From NCBI RefSeq assembly GCF_001417965.1, contig NW_018385098.1, forward strand, positions 369,062-433,061: a stretch of 64,000 nt of DNA, given 5' to 3'. This stretch comes from Exaiptasia diaphana (lineage: Eukaryota > Cnidaria > Anthozoa > Actiniaria > Aiptasiidae). Position 1 is the first letter of the stretch, and each line of letters starts with the position of its first letter. Positions 48,021 through 59,500 of this stretch are shown here, one piece after another. The position numbers were made by a program, and so were the translations under genes. The notes under the pieces were generated by a model that searched no databases, was not told where the DNA came from, and saw nothing but the letters and a program-made list of their open reading frames with translations.

Positions 48021-50114
48021 CTATCTTAAAAGAGCCTTCCCAGGTAAACCAGTGTCTGTAAAATCTTGTTTCCAAACAAATTCCTGGTGATATGCTGGGC
48101 CATCTTCACAGTTTTTAGTACAGGTGAATATTGCTACTGTGCCCCAGTCAATGCTGTCTTCCACACTGTCTACTCCAAGATAGTTCAGTAATTGTGGCAT
48201 TATCTGTACAGAATCAGATTGAGTATTAAAAGTTTATTAACACTATAGTGAAATATTGTAAATACTAGGCTACTTTGAAGGCTACTCCTAAGGAAACAGG
48301 TTTTTTCTCCTTGCTCTCCCTTTGTTGATTTTTTTCCTGACCCAGAAAAACTGGTGCTGAGAGATTAGGAACAACTCCACCTGCATTTACTTCCTTCCTA
48401 ACCCCTCCCCACTCTGTCCAATTTTCTGCCTTAACACAGAAATTCTGCAGAATACATGTATAATTGCCTGCGAAGGAGCTGGCTAGGCCACTACTAGATT
48501 TAATAATTAGTATTGCAAGAGATGGATCAAAATAGTACTAAATTAAGCCAATCTAGTTGTTTAACTTTGCTTAATTAGTAATATTTATCACTTTGAGTTT
48601 GTACTCTAACATTACTGACCTGAAATTCAAAGTGTCTGCTTGCTCCACACAAACATGGGGGAATGTCAGTATTGCTTGGTTGATTGTCACCAGACACCCA
48701 TAGTGGCTGACCACCCTTGTCATACCTTAATACCTGTCATTAATAATCACACAGTCACATATTAATATATTCTGAAACTCAGACAGTCCTAATTGCCAAA
48801 CCTTTTAACAGGAAACTAGAAATGTGGTTTCTTTGACTGCTGTATTTACATCTATTTTCAATAACTGACTGTTACTCAATAAAAGAATTTATAATACATG
48901 CCTTTGAGGCTAAGGCTGCATAAATAGGATATTGAAATATTGAGTATTATTACAGTTTTCTAGTACTCTGCACTAAAAAAGACGATGAGGGGGTGGGGTG
49001 GGAATATTTTTTGTTGTCACTCATGATAGCAGCCAATCATGAAAACTGTTTTTCATGCAAGTTTACCTGCTCTGGTTCTCGTGCTATTCTCTTCTTAAAA
49101 GCCTTAAATTGCTTATCAGCCAAAAGATCTTCCTTTCCTGCCATTGCAAGTTTTTCCAGTTCTTTATCGTCTTTTGAACCCAGCTCAGATGCATTGATGT
49201 TCATATTTTTAGTCATTTTTTCAAAGTCTTTCATTCTTTCTTTTTCGCTGCGCTCCTTTGTTTTTGACTCTTCTGGTTCTGGCTCAGTAACGATTTCAAA
49301 TTCTGGGAAAAGGAAGTTGTTTGATGATGGAGAGGTTGCATGAGCTAAAGGAAAATACAATGCACATACAAAAATCAGTATTATGATTATTGCTAGATGC
49401 CAGCGCTGAACCTAATCATTCATATTTTGAGCTGCTTATGTGTCAAATAGAAACAGGTTCGAAACATTGCCAATAATATTGGATTGCCAACTATATGTAG
49501 GTACCTATACATTTAAAACTCTCCCCACCTTTCTGATCATCTTTGCTTTCGGCAAGTTTTGAACAATCTGTTTTGTGGCCTGCCTTCCATCCGATGACTT
49601 GGTGATCCCGGCAACAGTAACAAACTTTATGACACTTAGAACACTTCTTATCACCAAGACAGCCACATACATCGCACAATGACACGAACGCACGAGGTCT
49701 AAACTCGGGATCAACACCATTCCAGTCTGCCCTGTCTTCTCCTAGTTCGGGAGGCGGATTATTACTGAAAAATTTATTCTTGCGCGGAAGTTGATTTCTA
49801 AAAACGGCAAATACACCATTAGAGTTCGTTTTGTGACATCGTGGGTTCTTACAGCAAAACACGAAAAGAGCTCTGTGAAAACATCTTTCATCGTCAGGAG
49901 AGCCGTCGGTCAAGGGAGCATAAATTTGGAGAAGAAAGACCAGGTTTTTTTGACAATTTGTACAGAGTAAACGCTTTGAATCTGGGATGTCTTGAAGATT
50001 CAGCCATGATGGTCTTCCTCCAACTTTGCTAGGGAAGAATGGACTTGCTAATCTTAGGATATTATAATCTTTTTCAATAAAACCCAGCTCAACCTCCGAT
50101 TCTGCGTCCGCCAT
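48021..50114 (-). CDS. PDCD2: Programmed cell death protein 2 (PDCD2), four exons
   Basis: Exons (minus): 50114-49529, 49344-49067, 48733-48620, 48203-48021 (stop). All junctions keep frame; 386 residues. The start is the ATG of [14 protein letters not shown], which matches the family N-terminus; no ATG upstream fits better. Residues 28-60: [14 protein letters not shown] and the CTNC zinc pair. Residues about 146-183: MYND zinc finger, [26 protein letters not shown]. The C-terminal PDCD2_C domain spans exons 3-4 with [50 protein letters not shown] and a final EFVWKQDF. A Lys/Glu-rich linker in exon 2 makes it slightly longer than human (about 344). PDCD2 acts as a dedicated chaperone for uS5 (RPS2) in ribosome assembly in other animals. 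Its stop lies 73 bp from that of convergent TRPT1. Confidence 0.97.
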
Positions 50115-50150
50115 CTTGTGAGCGAGCACGTGGGTACACAGGAAGCCCAA
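50106..50150 (-). promoter_or_regulatory. PDCD2 start region: YY1-like site over the ATG and ETS-like motif
   Basis: On the minus strand CAAGATGGCGGAC includes the PDCD2 start codon, a well-known arrangement for YY1 sites in animal promoters. Just upstream is TTGGGCTTCCTGTGT (50136-50150 read on minus), one of the nine exact copies of the recurrent motif, with an ETS-like core (CAGGAAG on the other strand). Transcription must start very close by; functional use is inference. Confidence 0.55.
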
Positions 50151-50318
50151 TGGTCAAGTAATTTCTTGAACGATCCATGTGAGAATGGTACTCCCTTACC
50201 CCCTGAAAGTGTCCTGCAACCCTCCCCCCAAAAAAATATGGATCCGCGCCTGATTAATCTTGCTGTTTTGAATTTATTAGAAATACAAATTCATTTCAAA
50301 TATTTAGAATTAAGTAAC

Positions 50319-51734
50319 TTAATAGCGCGCATATAGCTTGTCACAATGCTTATAAAACAATAATGCAGAAAATAGTTTTTCTGTAAAAATATTTGTGAGT
50401 TTTATGTCTTGTTTATCAGTGTCACTGTTGACACATTCTTCAAGGATCTCTGTAACTGGTTGCAGCTTTAAAAAAGGATCATTCACTTTCCCATATTCCC
50501 TTGGATCCATCCATCTTGCAAATTCTTCTAGTTCAAAATGAATTTTTTGGCCATTTGGTAAAGTGAAATTCCAAATTGAGCGAAATTTTCCACGGGGCAG
50601 GCCAATCTTTTCAGCTTTCAAAATTTCTCCTCCTTTTGTCCTAAAGGTGAAGTTAGTAATGTCAGATTCATGGTTTTCAGAGAAAGTATTTGGCAAAAAA
50701 GTAACCCTAAGCACTAGGTCGCAAAGCAAGAGGTCAGAAAGTCTGTATGCTCTTGACAATTGCTGAGGTTCACCTAATACAAAAAATATTTCTTTGCTAA
50801 GGCTATGAAGTACTTTATGCTTGGAAGATCCATGAAGGTATTCAGCCATTCTGCATAGGATGCCCACATTTGTGGATTCTCCGATTTGTCTCATTAAACT
50901 TTCACTTTGATTTAATGAGTCTAAGGCAGCTTGTACTGACTCTTGGGTTGGCTCCCTATTGTTGTAATTGCTTTTGAATTGCAACTGTTCCATTGAATCA
51001 GAAATGATTTCTTTTCGAGAGTCAGGATAAAAGCAGAACCATAGAAGAAAATGACCTGTAATGGAAGGAACAGTTTCACCAAGTTCTTTTTGGAGAATAT
51101 CAATGATTGGCTTGGCACGCACAGCAAATCCCCTTACATGTTCTTCACTCAAGTTTGCATAGCTGCATGGAGTTTTGCTGTTTTGTACAATTTCGTACAG
51201 CACAAACAGGTCACCAAAAGTTAATTTGAAAGTTACTCTATTAGAACATACACTTAAATGCGTATCGATGATTAACTCCTGGTTAAGGATTGGCAAACGA
51301 AATGTTAGTTTTTTGACAACACGTTGAACTTCTCCATTGATTTTGAACTCTTGTCGAAGTTTGAAATCTAAAATCCATTGAAACACTTCAGCAGCTACTG
51401 GCCCTCTTGCCCACCAAACATTCATCGCATTTGCTAAAGTTGGCTTGGTTATTTTGTAGACTTCAGCGATGGAAATGAGGTCTTGAATCAAAGGGAGGTT
51501 TATGGTGAATCTTCTGTCTTTTGGGAATTCGTTGATGACAAACCTGGTGCCATAATACCGAATTTTTCTCTTTAGAACATTGATATGCCAGTGTTTAGTC
51601 TCCAAGCTCACTTGATAGAACCTCTTACAAGTGACAGAAAAGAAATAAAATGAAGTAAAATCATCTAGACGAGACAAAATCTCCAGCAAACAGTCATAGT
51701 TCAATGACAAAATTGACAATGTCTCCATGTTCAT
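50319..51734 (-). CDS. F-box-like protein, single exon
   Basis: A single uninterrupted frame of 471 residues starts at the ATG of MNMETLSILS (51734). Residues 8-50 fit an F-box: LNYDCLLEILSRLDDFTSFY then FFSVTCKRFYQVSLETKHWH. F-box proteins usually bring substrates to SKP1-CUL1 ubiquitin ligases. The rest, including NAMNVWWARGPVAAEVFQWI near residue 105 and a block VRVTFLPNTFSENHESDITN later, matches nothing I recognise, so the substrate is unknown. It lies in the same orientation as PDCD2 and ends only 205 bp before the PDCD2 ATG, leaving PDCD2 a very short promoter. Lack of introns in this intron-rich setting suggests a retroposed copy or a lineage-specific gene. A recurrent-motif copy is at 51869-51883, about 135 bp upstream. 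Confidence 0.75.
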   Translation of the reverse strand: MNMETLSILSLNYDCLLEILSRLDDFTSFYFFSVTCKRFYQVSLETKHWHINVLKRKIRYYGTRFVINEFPKDRRFTINLPLIQDLISIAEVYKITKPTLANAMNVWWARGPVAAEVFQWILDFKLRQEFKINGEVQRVVKKLTFRLPILNQELIIDTHLSVCSNRVTFKLTFGDLFVLYEIVQNSKTPCSYANLSEEHVRGFAVRAKPIIDILQKELGETVPSITGHFLLWFCFYPDSRKEIISDSMEQLQFKSNYNNREPTQESVQAALDSLNQSESLMRQIGESTNVGILCRMAEYLHGSSKHKVLHSLSKEIFFVLGEPQQLSRAYRLSDLLLCDLVLRVTFLPNTFSENHESDITNFTFRTKGGEILKAEKIGLPRGKFRSIWNFTLPNGQKIHFELEEFARWMDPREYGKVNDPFLKLQPVTEILEECVNSDTDKQDIKLTNIFTEKLFSALLFYKHCDKLYARY

Positions 51735-53081
51735 TTTGGTCAATCTTGACCGCTTTGAAAGCTAAGAATTCAAATGATTAATAAACATGACTATTCGCCA
51801 GTGAATGCGGGTTTATGATCATAGCTGACAGTCACACGTGCACGTCTCTTCCATCGCCATATTGTTTATTGGGCTTCCTGTGTTTTCCAAAGTGTTTCCG
51901 CAGTTTATAAGTTTTGCGGGCTTTTCCTAGTACTGACACAGGGGGACCATGCGATATATGAGTGTGAGTTGAATATGCGTATAATTGCAATTTTTATAAT
52001 TTGGTATATAACGTGTTCTTGGATTGGTTGTAAGAACAATGTGCTATTACAGTGCACACACTGATGACAACATTTAATCTTACATGCACACTGATTGGCC
52101 AGAACTTAGTGAGCGCTCTCTATTCATTGTTTAAGTTTTATTGACCTTTTATTCAGTAAAATTTTAGAGAAAAAAAAAATACATAAAACAAATAGATTCC
52201 TTTTTTTGCTCTGTGCATTTGCACTTTGATAGATGTAACACAGAAAAAATGGAATGTACTTGTATTTGCTAAGTAAATTTAATTTACTAATAAATTCATC
52301 ATTGCATTTACATGTATAACTGGATTAAATATAAATATTATAATATACAGCTTAACAATATAGTACAGTACAATGTTTCCACAGTCGATAGTTAAGTTAT
52401 TAAACCTTTTTTTTCTTTTGCCTGCAGCCAATCCAGATATAAGTTGTGACATTATTAAAGCATTACCATTGAACAATCAATATAACTTTACTGCATGAGG
52501 TGCTGGGGCTGGGAAGAATTAAGAACTCCAGCCCCCTTCTCTTCCTAAAAGAAGTTTCTGCCTCTTGCCTTATGCAGCTGTCAGAAAGGTTTCAATTGCA
52601 TGACTGCTGTCAATCAACAAGAGCTTATGTATTAACATCATAATAAAATTGAGATGTCTTCTTTTAAATTGACAACATAAGTGAATGATAAAGTAGTTGT
52701 GAGTTGAATGTCACGAAATTTTAGGCTGGACTGGCTGAAAATACCAAGAAACTAAAATCCCACAGGTGACTAGAATGTCTGTCCATCTCAAGTCTTAAAT
52801 TGATTTTGGTCTCCATTTGCAGCTGTGCCTATTTTTATCATGAAATTGCTAAAAGTATTAAGATAATTACAAGCCAACACAAGAGACTGTGAAGGGAGGC
52901 TACAGAGTTTACCATAGTACTGGGGAAAGGGTTTAAAAACTAGCCAGCCACGCCCTTTTTTAAAAACTTGCACTTAAGGATCTTTTAGGGGTCTTTGAAA
53001 TTTTCCAGGGGGCATGCCTTGTACTTTTAACCAAGAGCCCACCCTTTTTAGCTAATATATATTGTAGAAAATTTCTTCACC
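51735..53081. other. Spacer with no recognisable gene
   Basis: It contains the upstream region of the F-box gene with TTGGGCTTCCTGTGT at 51869-51883. From about 52000 on the sequence is AT-rich without an exon chain; the tail beside 53082 is the 3' region of the His/Gly-rich gene. Confidence 0.5.
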
Positions 53082-54804
53082 TTAGTCACATCCTCCATCA
53101 AAACCTCCTCCATCATCAAAACCTCCCCCATCAAAACCTCCCCCATCAAAACCTCCTCCATCAAAACCGCCTCCCATGTTCTCCCCATAATCAACGTCAT
53201 GGTGAAAATCTCCATCTCCTTCATGGAAGTGTTCATGGTGATGCACTTCAGTAACATGATGGTCATGAAATCCACCATGGTAACCACCATGGTATCCATG
53301 GTAATAGTGAGGTCCATGCATGGCATTGCTCATCATAGCTCCTGCTGCCATGCCAACCATGAAATCCCCAGCAGAACTGCCCCTGTCTTGAACTACTACT
53401 GTTGTTGGTTGCTGTGCATAGTTTGTGTTTTGATGTACTACTCTTTGCTGAGGGTAAGGTCGTTGTGGGTATGCATGTTGCTGAGGGTAGACTTGCTTGG
53501 GAGGGTACTGTTGCTGTACAACTGAAAGAAATTGTAATACTAGTAATAACAACAAAGTTATAAACTTAATACTGTACAATTAGTACAAAGTGGGTCCAGC
53601 TGATACAGTAGGTTTGTTCACCATCATCGTCTATAATCCTAAATACTTTCTTATTATTATCACAACCTTCAAATTTGTGCAAGTTAAAATTTGCATGTTT
53701 AAACAAAACAAAGAAGCCTACCTGGAGCAGCACCAGTGTAATGTGTAGTCGTGGTTACTTGCTGAGTTGGAGCTTGGGCTGGCACATGGACCTGTTTAAC
53801 ACAAGAGTATTTTCGTTTGACAGTAATATAAATAATAATTATATTGTACCCTACACATTTGCCAGATGTTATCATTCCATTTTGCGTTANNNNNNNNNNN
53901 NNNNNNNNNNNNNNNNNNNNNNNNNNNNNNNNNNNNNNNNNNNNNNNNNNNNNNNNNNNNNNNNNNNNNNNNNNNNNNNNNNNNNNNNNNNNNNNNNNNN
54001 NNNNNNNNNNNNNNNNNNNNNNNNNNNNNNNNNNNNNNNNNNNNNNNNNNNNNNNNNNNNNNNNNNNNNNNNNNNNNNNNNNNNNNNNNNNNNNNNNNNN
54101 NNNNNNNNNNNNNNNNNNNNNNNNNNNNNNNNNNNNNNNNNNNNNNNNNNNNNNNNNNNNNNNNNNNNNNNNNNNNNNNNNNNNNNNNNNNNNNNNNNNN
54201 NNNNNNNNNNNNNNNNNNNNNNNNNNNNNNNNNNNNNNNNNNNNNNNNNNNNNNNNNNNNNNNNNNNNNNNNNNNNNNNNNNNNNNNNNNNNNNNNNNNN
54301 NNAGTACCCCCCCCCCCCCCCCCCGGGACTGGCCCTAAAAACTTTGTTCAAGACGGACAGCAACAAAATTGAGCCTAAAATTGTGACATAGGCAGTTTTG
54401 AAATGCAGACGGGACATGGTTATACCTCCCTATAACAGCTGGCCTCTAGGTCATGCATGATCAGTACAGATTATATAATTATTGTCCGTTCCATTCTTTC
54501 CAATTTTAGTCCTTAGAAATGCTTACTTTAAACATAGTAAGCTTATATTGTTAAACTTGGCATTTAGTTGCCTCCTGCTCTGCGAAACGGTCTTTTCTTC
54601 TTCCTTCAGCTTTTGGCGGTGGAGAAAGCGAAAATTCATGCGAGCTCGGGACAATTTCGACATTATTACCGAAGGAACTTTAAAATATATGCATTTATCT
54701 ATTTTTGTATTGACTACTTTCCTCAGGTAATGAAGAAATGACATCAAAATCACATAAATACAAGTGGAACTCACCACTCCAGGACTTGAAGATCCACAGC
54801 CCAT
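53082..54804 (-). CDS. Small His/Gly/Gln-rich protein, probably N-myristoylated
   Basis: Exons (minus): 54804-54775 (MGCGSSSPGV, donor GTGAGT), 53791-53722 (VHVPAQAPTQQVTTTTHYTG then AAP) and 53521-53082. The visible exons join in frame to 179 residues, but the N run at 53890-54302 lies in intron 1 and could hide an exon. MGCGSS is a good N-myristoylation signal with a neighbouring palmitoylation Cys, predicting membrane attachment. The centre is Pro/Gln/Tyr-rich (YPPKQVYPQQ, YPQRPYPQQ), then DFMVGMAAGAMMSNAM, a His-rich stretch (EVHHHEHFHEGDGDFHHD) and tandem GGGFD units to the stop. His/Asp richness hints at metal binding. I know no named family for it; do not read a function into this. Confidence 0.7.
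53100..53175 (-). repeat. In-frame GGGFD codon repeat
   Basis: A 15-base unit (GGAGGTTTTGATGGG type, minus strand) recurs about five to six times at the end of the His/Gly-rich gene. Such coding minisatellites often vary in copy number between individuals. Confidence 0.85.
53890..54302. other. Assembly gap (413 N)
   Basis: An uninterrupted run of N, ending beside a C16 homopolymer. Frames that cross it are meaningless. Confidence 0.99.
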
Positions 54805-56539
54805 CGAAGACGTTCACGTTCTTCGAAATCGTTCGATAAGTTTAAACAAATCTCGAAAAAGCCTACAAACTTGAAATCCCTGAAATTCCAGTAAAGTTTC
54901 TATAAATAAGCTTAATTTTGAAGGCAATTTCCTTAATAGTTTTGAACGGGGGAAGAAAACAAATTTCGATCCACCATGTTTTTATAACACCTTGCACAAT
55001 GATCATACGTCATATCTCACTCATAGTCATAGCAACCATGTACACAAACACGTTATGACGTAGAAATACCAGTAGGAATGAAATTATCGTACTTGAAACT
55101 TGAATAATATTTATGTTTTAAAATATTTTATCAATTTTATAATATTTTATATTCTAAAATAAACCAAACAATATTAACACACACACCTATAAATTATCAA
55201 CAAAAGTCATGTAGAAATGATATTTATTTTGTAAAAAGTCATACATCCCACATATTAATGGCCACATGACCTCTCATTTATATTAACATTTTCATATATA
55301 AGACAATAATTTAGTCACAAATTGCTAAAATTATTGAAGCAATTCACTCACATATCAAAAAAATCCCACATAGTCCCTTCAGGGTTCCCTGTGCCATTTT
55401 GAAAAGTAGCCATGCCTTATGCATTGAAGATGCTATGCATTGAAGTGAGACAACCATTGAGCATGCAATGAGAGGAACCTTTTTTCACACCTACAGACAA
55501 TTATTCATTGCACGCTCAACGGTCGTCTCATTTCAATGCAAGGGACGGCTACCTTTTCAAGGAGACTTTTGGAAACCTTGAAGGAGACTAATTGCCTGTC
55601 ATTACACATTTATGATACTTGTAATGTTTTTTTATCACCTGAAAGTTAGTTTTTCATTCTAAACTAGACAAACAAAGATCACATACATGGGCTTCCTGCG
55701 GTAATACGAATAATGACTGCAGATTTAAATAATTTGTAGACCGTCTCATTCTGAAATTACACTGAACATCGCTTCGTGTAGTCCTGTATGAGAGATCAAG
55801 ATTCTACATTTATTTTAATTTAGAGCTTTTAATTTTTTGTCTTAAATTGTAATATATACAATAATAAAAAACATAATGAAATGAGCCAGGCCTACATTTT
55901 AATTTTAGACTTTTTTGTGGCTTGCCAGGGCACATCATGACTCAAACAGGATGACTCTGTAGTGGACCAGGTCCATTAGTTCTCATTAGTTTTATCCCAG
56001 TGTTATGTATGGTACATCCTTGTTATACACTTCTGACACACACTGGTATATCTGATATAAACTGGCAAAAGCCTTTCATTGTTATTTCTGTTGATAAAAA
56101 AATATATAATGTAAAGAACGTGTAAACAACAGAAATGCAATCACTATTATTGACAGTAATATATATTATTTAGGATATATTATTTATCATTATTTATCAG
56201 GATTCTTGACCTCTTATTACCATTTACTACACTGCCATTCAAAGAATTGTTAGATTATCGTATAATATCTCCACTTGTAGAGCATAAAGGGATACAATAT
56301 AAAGAGTAAATATTAAATTTTATTATCAAATGTATTTGTATTTCTAAGCACACAAAAAAAGTTTGAAAGGTATGGTCAGATGGACAATGTTCCTTTCATG
56401 TAGTACTTTAAACATTTATTTATATTTTCAAAATTCATTATTTTTTAAAGCTACATTTTCCTTTTTATACATGTACAAGTCAATATATTGTTTAATTTTC
56501 ATCCTTAACACTAGACATAATAAAAGACTTAGCACTCAC
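54805..56539. other. Spacer between the His/Gly-rich gene and FIBP
   Basis: Very AT-rich. It holds one copy of a palindromic repeat (55385-55575) and a one-mismatch recurrent motif, GGGCTTCCTGCG, at 55689. The missing last FIBP exon should lie here, but I could not recognise it. Confidence 0.5.
55385..55575. repeat. Palindromic repeat, copy 1
   Basis: GCCATTTTGAAAAGTAGCC at the left and GGCTACCTTTTCAAGG at the right are inverted. The interior (GACAACCATTGAGCATGCAAT and GCACGCTCAACGGTCGTCTC) is also palindromic. A second copy lies at 56733-56920. Confidence 0.85.
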
Positions 56540-59500
56540 TTTCCCAACGATTCTAATTGACTGCAAGTACTGACAAGTGTGGTCAAGAAGTCTTCAACAT
56601 CATCCTGTTCCCAATCAACTTGTTTGCAAGGCTCAATGAACTAAAAAATTATTAATGACAGTTAAACTAACTTTTTATTTCTAGCATGACAGATATTAGA
56701 GTGCAGACCACAAGAGTGTGAAACAACAATTAGTCTCATGGTTCCCTGCACCATCTTGAAAGGTAGCCAAAACTTTGCATAGAAATAAGACAACCATTGC
56801 GCATGCAATCATAGAATCACACCTACATAATTATTCAAGGGTATCAGTCTATGCACACTCAACAGTCGTCTCGTTTCAATTCAAAGGCACGGCTACCTTT
56901 CAAGATGGCACATGCTATCATGACTAAGATTATTCTCAACTATTTAGTGCATAATACATGCAATAACTAAGGTCTAACTCACTGCGGCATTGGCTTTATG
57001 CCTTTGTTAATTTTTAATTATTTAAGTTGATGACTGTCAAATAGATGCAAAATAGTTAAGAGTTGTTTCACAATTTAGTGGCATGCACTCAACAGTGTAT
57101 TTAGGAGATTCACACAAAACCCCAAACAACCATCTTTTCATACCTTTTCTACAAAATCATTAAATATATCCTTCATATCCTTGCTGTGTATTAATGCAGC
57201 TGCAATATTCAATAAAGCTCTGCAGAAATTCTGTGAAGCAAGGAATAAAGTTAGTATTAAATTATAAGATAAAAAAGATAATTATAATCTTAACTTATTC
57301 CAAACATGGCCGTGCCCAATCTAAAATCTACTGTAATGCAGAATGTACAGTACAATGTGATTTAAGTGTTTTCCACTGAATTCAGCATTGTCTATGTTTA
57401 TTTGAAAATAATTTACCAATTTTAAAACAAGTATTTTTCTTTTCTATCATTTGATAGAATACTTACTTTGAAATTAGATTCTACATTTCTTGCAAGTTTT
57501 GTCTTTCCCTTCATGGAAAGGGCACCACAAACTAGACTGAGAACATAAGAATATTAATGCAAAAATAAATGCTGCAAAATAGTATCAACAGAACAGATAG
57601 TCTCCACACAGCCATGATTAGTTTTGGTCACGCATCATGCAAAGAGGGGAGGGGAAACAAAAGGGTAGGGGGTGGTAAAGAAATAAAAAAAACAGTGGTA
57701 AGAGAATATAGAGATGATTTCATATGTCTGTGCATAAGACAAATAGCACTTTTGAGCCCAGACCATACAAAGCCATGGCAAGGTTGCATGGTGGTGCCAT
57801 GGTCTGTGCTGTTGCACAGCCACACGAAATCTTATCTATTCACATCTATCAAGACATACTTTCTGTGTTCTTCAGCAATTTCTTTGTCATTGATGAATAC
57901 TTTGAGGTCCCTAAGGTCTTGAAGAAATGTCCTGTCAAATTCAGCTCCAGTTTCACCAACATCTTGACCTTCCAACATTTAATTGTATAAGAATCGTATT
58001 AATGCAATTAAAAATAGTAAAAAAATCATTGTAAACTACCTGATCCATTTTCATCAGTCCCAACCGTCCATTTTTCTATCATTTGTGCACAGCAATATGA
58101 AAAGTCATCAAATGTCAAGTAGAGCAATCTAGTAGATACAAAACAATAAATTAAAATGTCTTTAGTCACATGTAGGAACATCTGATTCATCTTGTATAAA
58201 AAAAAATGACCTGGAAATCTTTGCTCGCATTATACATTGTGAAAGGACTAACCTCTTTTTACTTGTTTCAAATCTGTGTGTTGCCATAAATACAATACTT
58301 GCATATTCTCTACAGAGGGAAATAAAGAAATGAAACTTGTCACTCACAGTAATACTTTTTAGCTTGTCATTTTTGTCATTAACATGGAATTCTTCTCCAC
58401 AAACATGTTACTCCAGTTCGCAGACTAATTATATTTTTAAAGGTCTTTAAAGTATTTATAAATGGAAATGTTTCTTCAATGGACCCCAAAATCCTAGAAA
58501 AAAATACTAAAGGGATTTCAAAACAGGTTTTTATTTCAGAATACATGTCAGGTGATTGTATAGTTTTAAAACATACTTTTACAACAAACAAAATACTAAA
58601 ATTTTAATCAATTAATTAGATATTACTGAACAATGATTAATAATTCGTCTTTTGCTATTGTTTTCAAGATGAGGTGAGATACCTGGCTAGTTCCTCTGAT
58701 AGGAGAAAAATTTTCATGATATTTTCTGATAGACTTCCTCCTTCACTTTCTTCGATAGCTCTAAACACATTCTTGACATTGTCAAACTGAAAAATGCCAG
58801 AAAATATCAACTGATGATTTTGAACTATTAGTCAAAGTTAAAATATTCCTTGTATAACCGTAAATTGGCATAACCTACAATAACTGTTGTTGTTGTTTAC
58901 GTCAGGTCAGACATGTAGTCTGCTACTGGTAACATTNTAANCCAGTACAACCTGCCTCATGGACGGGTCGTCGGCGTCTAAACCGGCACCCCCACCAGTC
59001 TACACTGGTGAGGAGGGTGGCATGACACCCAGCAGGACTAAAAACAAAACCTGTCAAAGCGCGAATGAGCTTGGTTAAGCCACCGGGCATCATGCAAAAA
59101 CACTTGTTTATTGTGATGTAAATCTGATTGTTGTACTTTAATTTTTAGTTTGAGATCTTGGGACAGACTGTGCAGCGGCAGCCAGAGGCGCCAACTCAAG
59201 CTCACANTNTACCAAGACTGTCATGTGTTTTGTAGTTGTCATGTAGTTTTAAAGCGCTTAGAACAGAATTGGATAAGCGCTATATAAATAGGATTATATT
59301 ATTATTATATTATTAATTTACTAACACAAAATGGTGGAAACTAGCAGTAAAGATATGAATATGAATATCAATTTCACCCCGACCTGCTCCCAGTCTGGCC
59401 TTGTAGCTCAGCTGGTAGAGCATCAGTAGTACAAATCCGAAGGTCGTGGGTTCGAATCCCAGCGAGGTCGGAAATTAATTTTTCCGAATTTATTCCTAAG

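Noticed and set aside
53675-54417. Long frames on both strands across 53890-54302
   Set aside because: They are produced by the N run and the adjacent C/G homopolymer.
59399-59471. Possible functional tRNA gene
   Set aside because: A and B boxes and acceptor stem are good, but the anticodon stem does not pair and the T stem has a mismatch; the context is a repeat. Treated as a SINE head.
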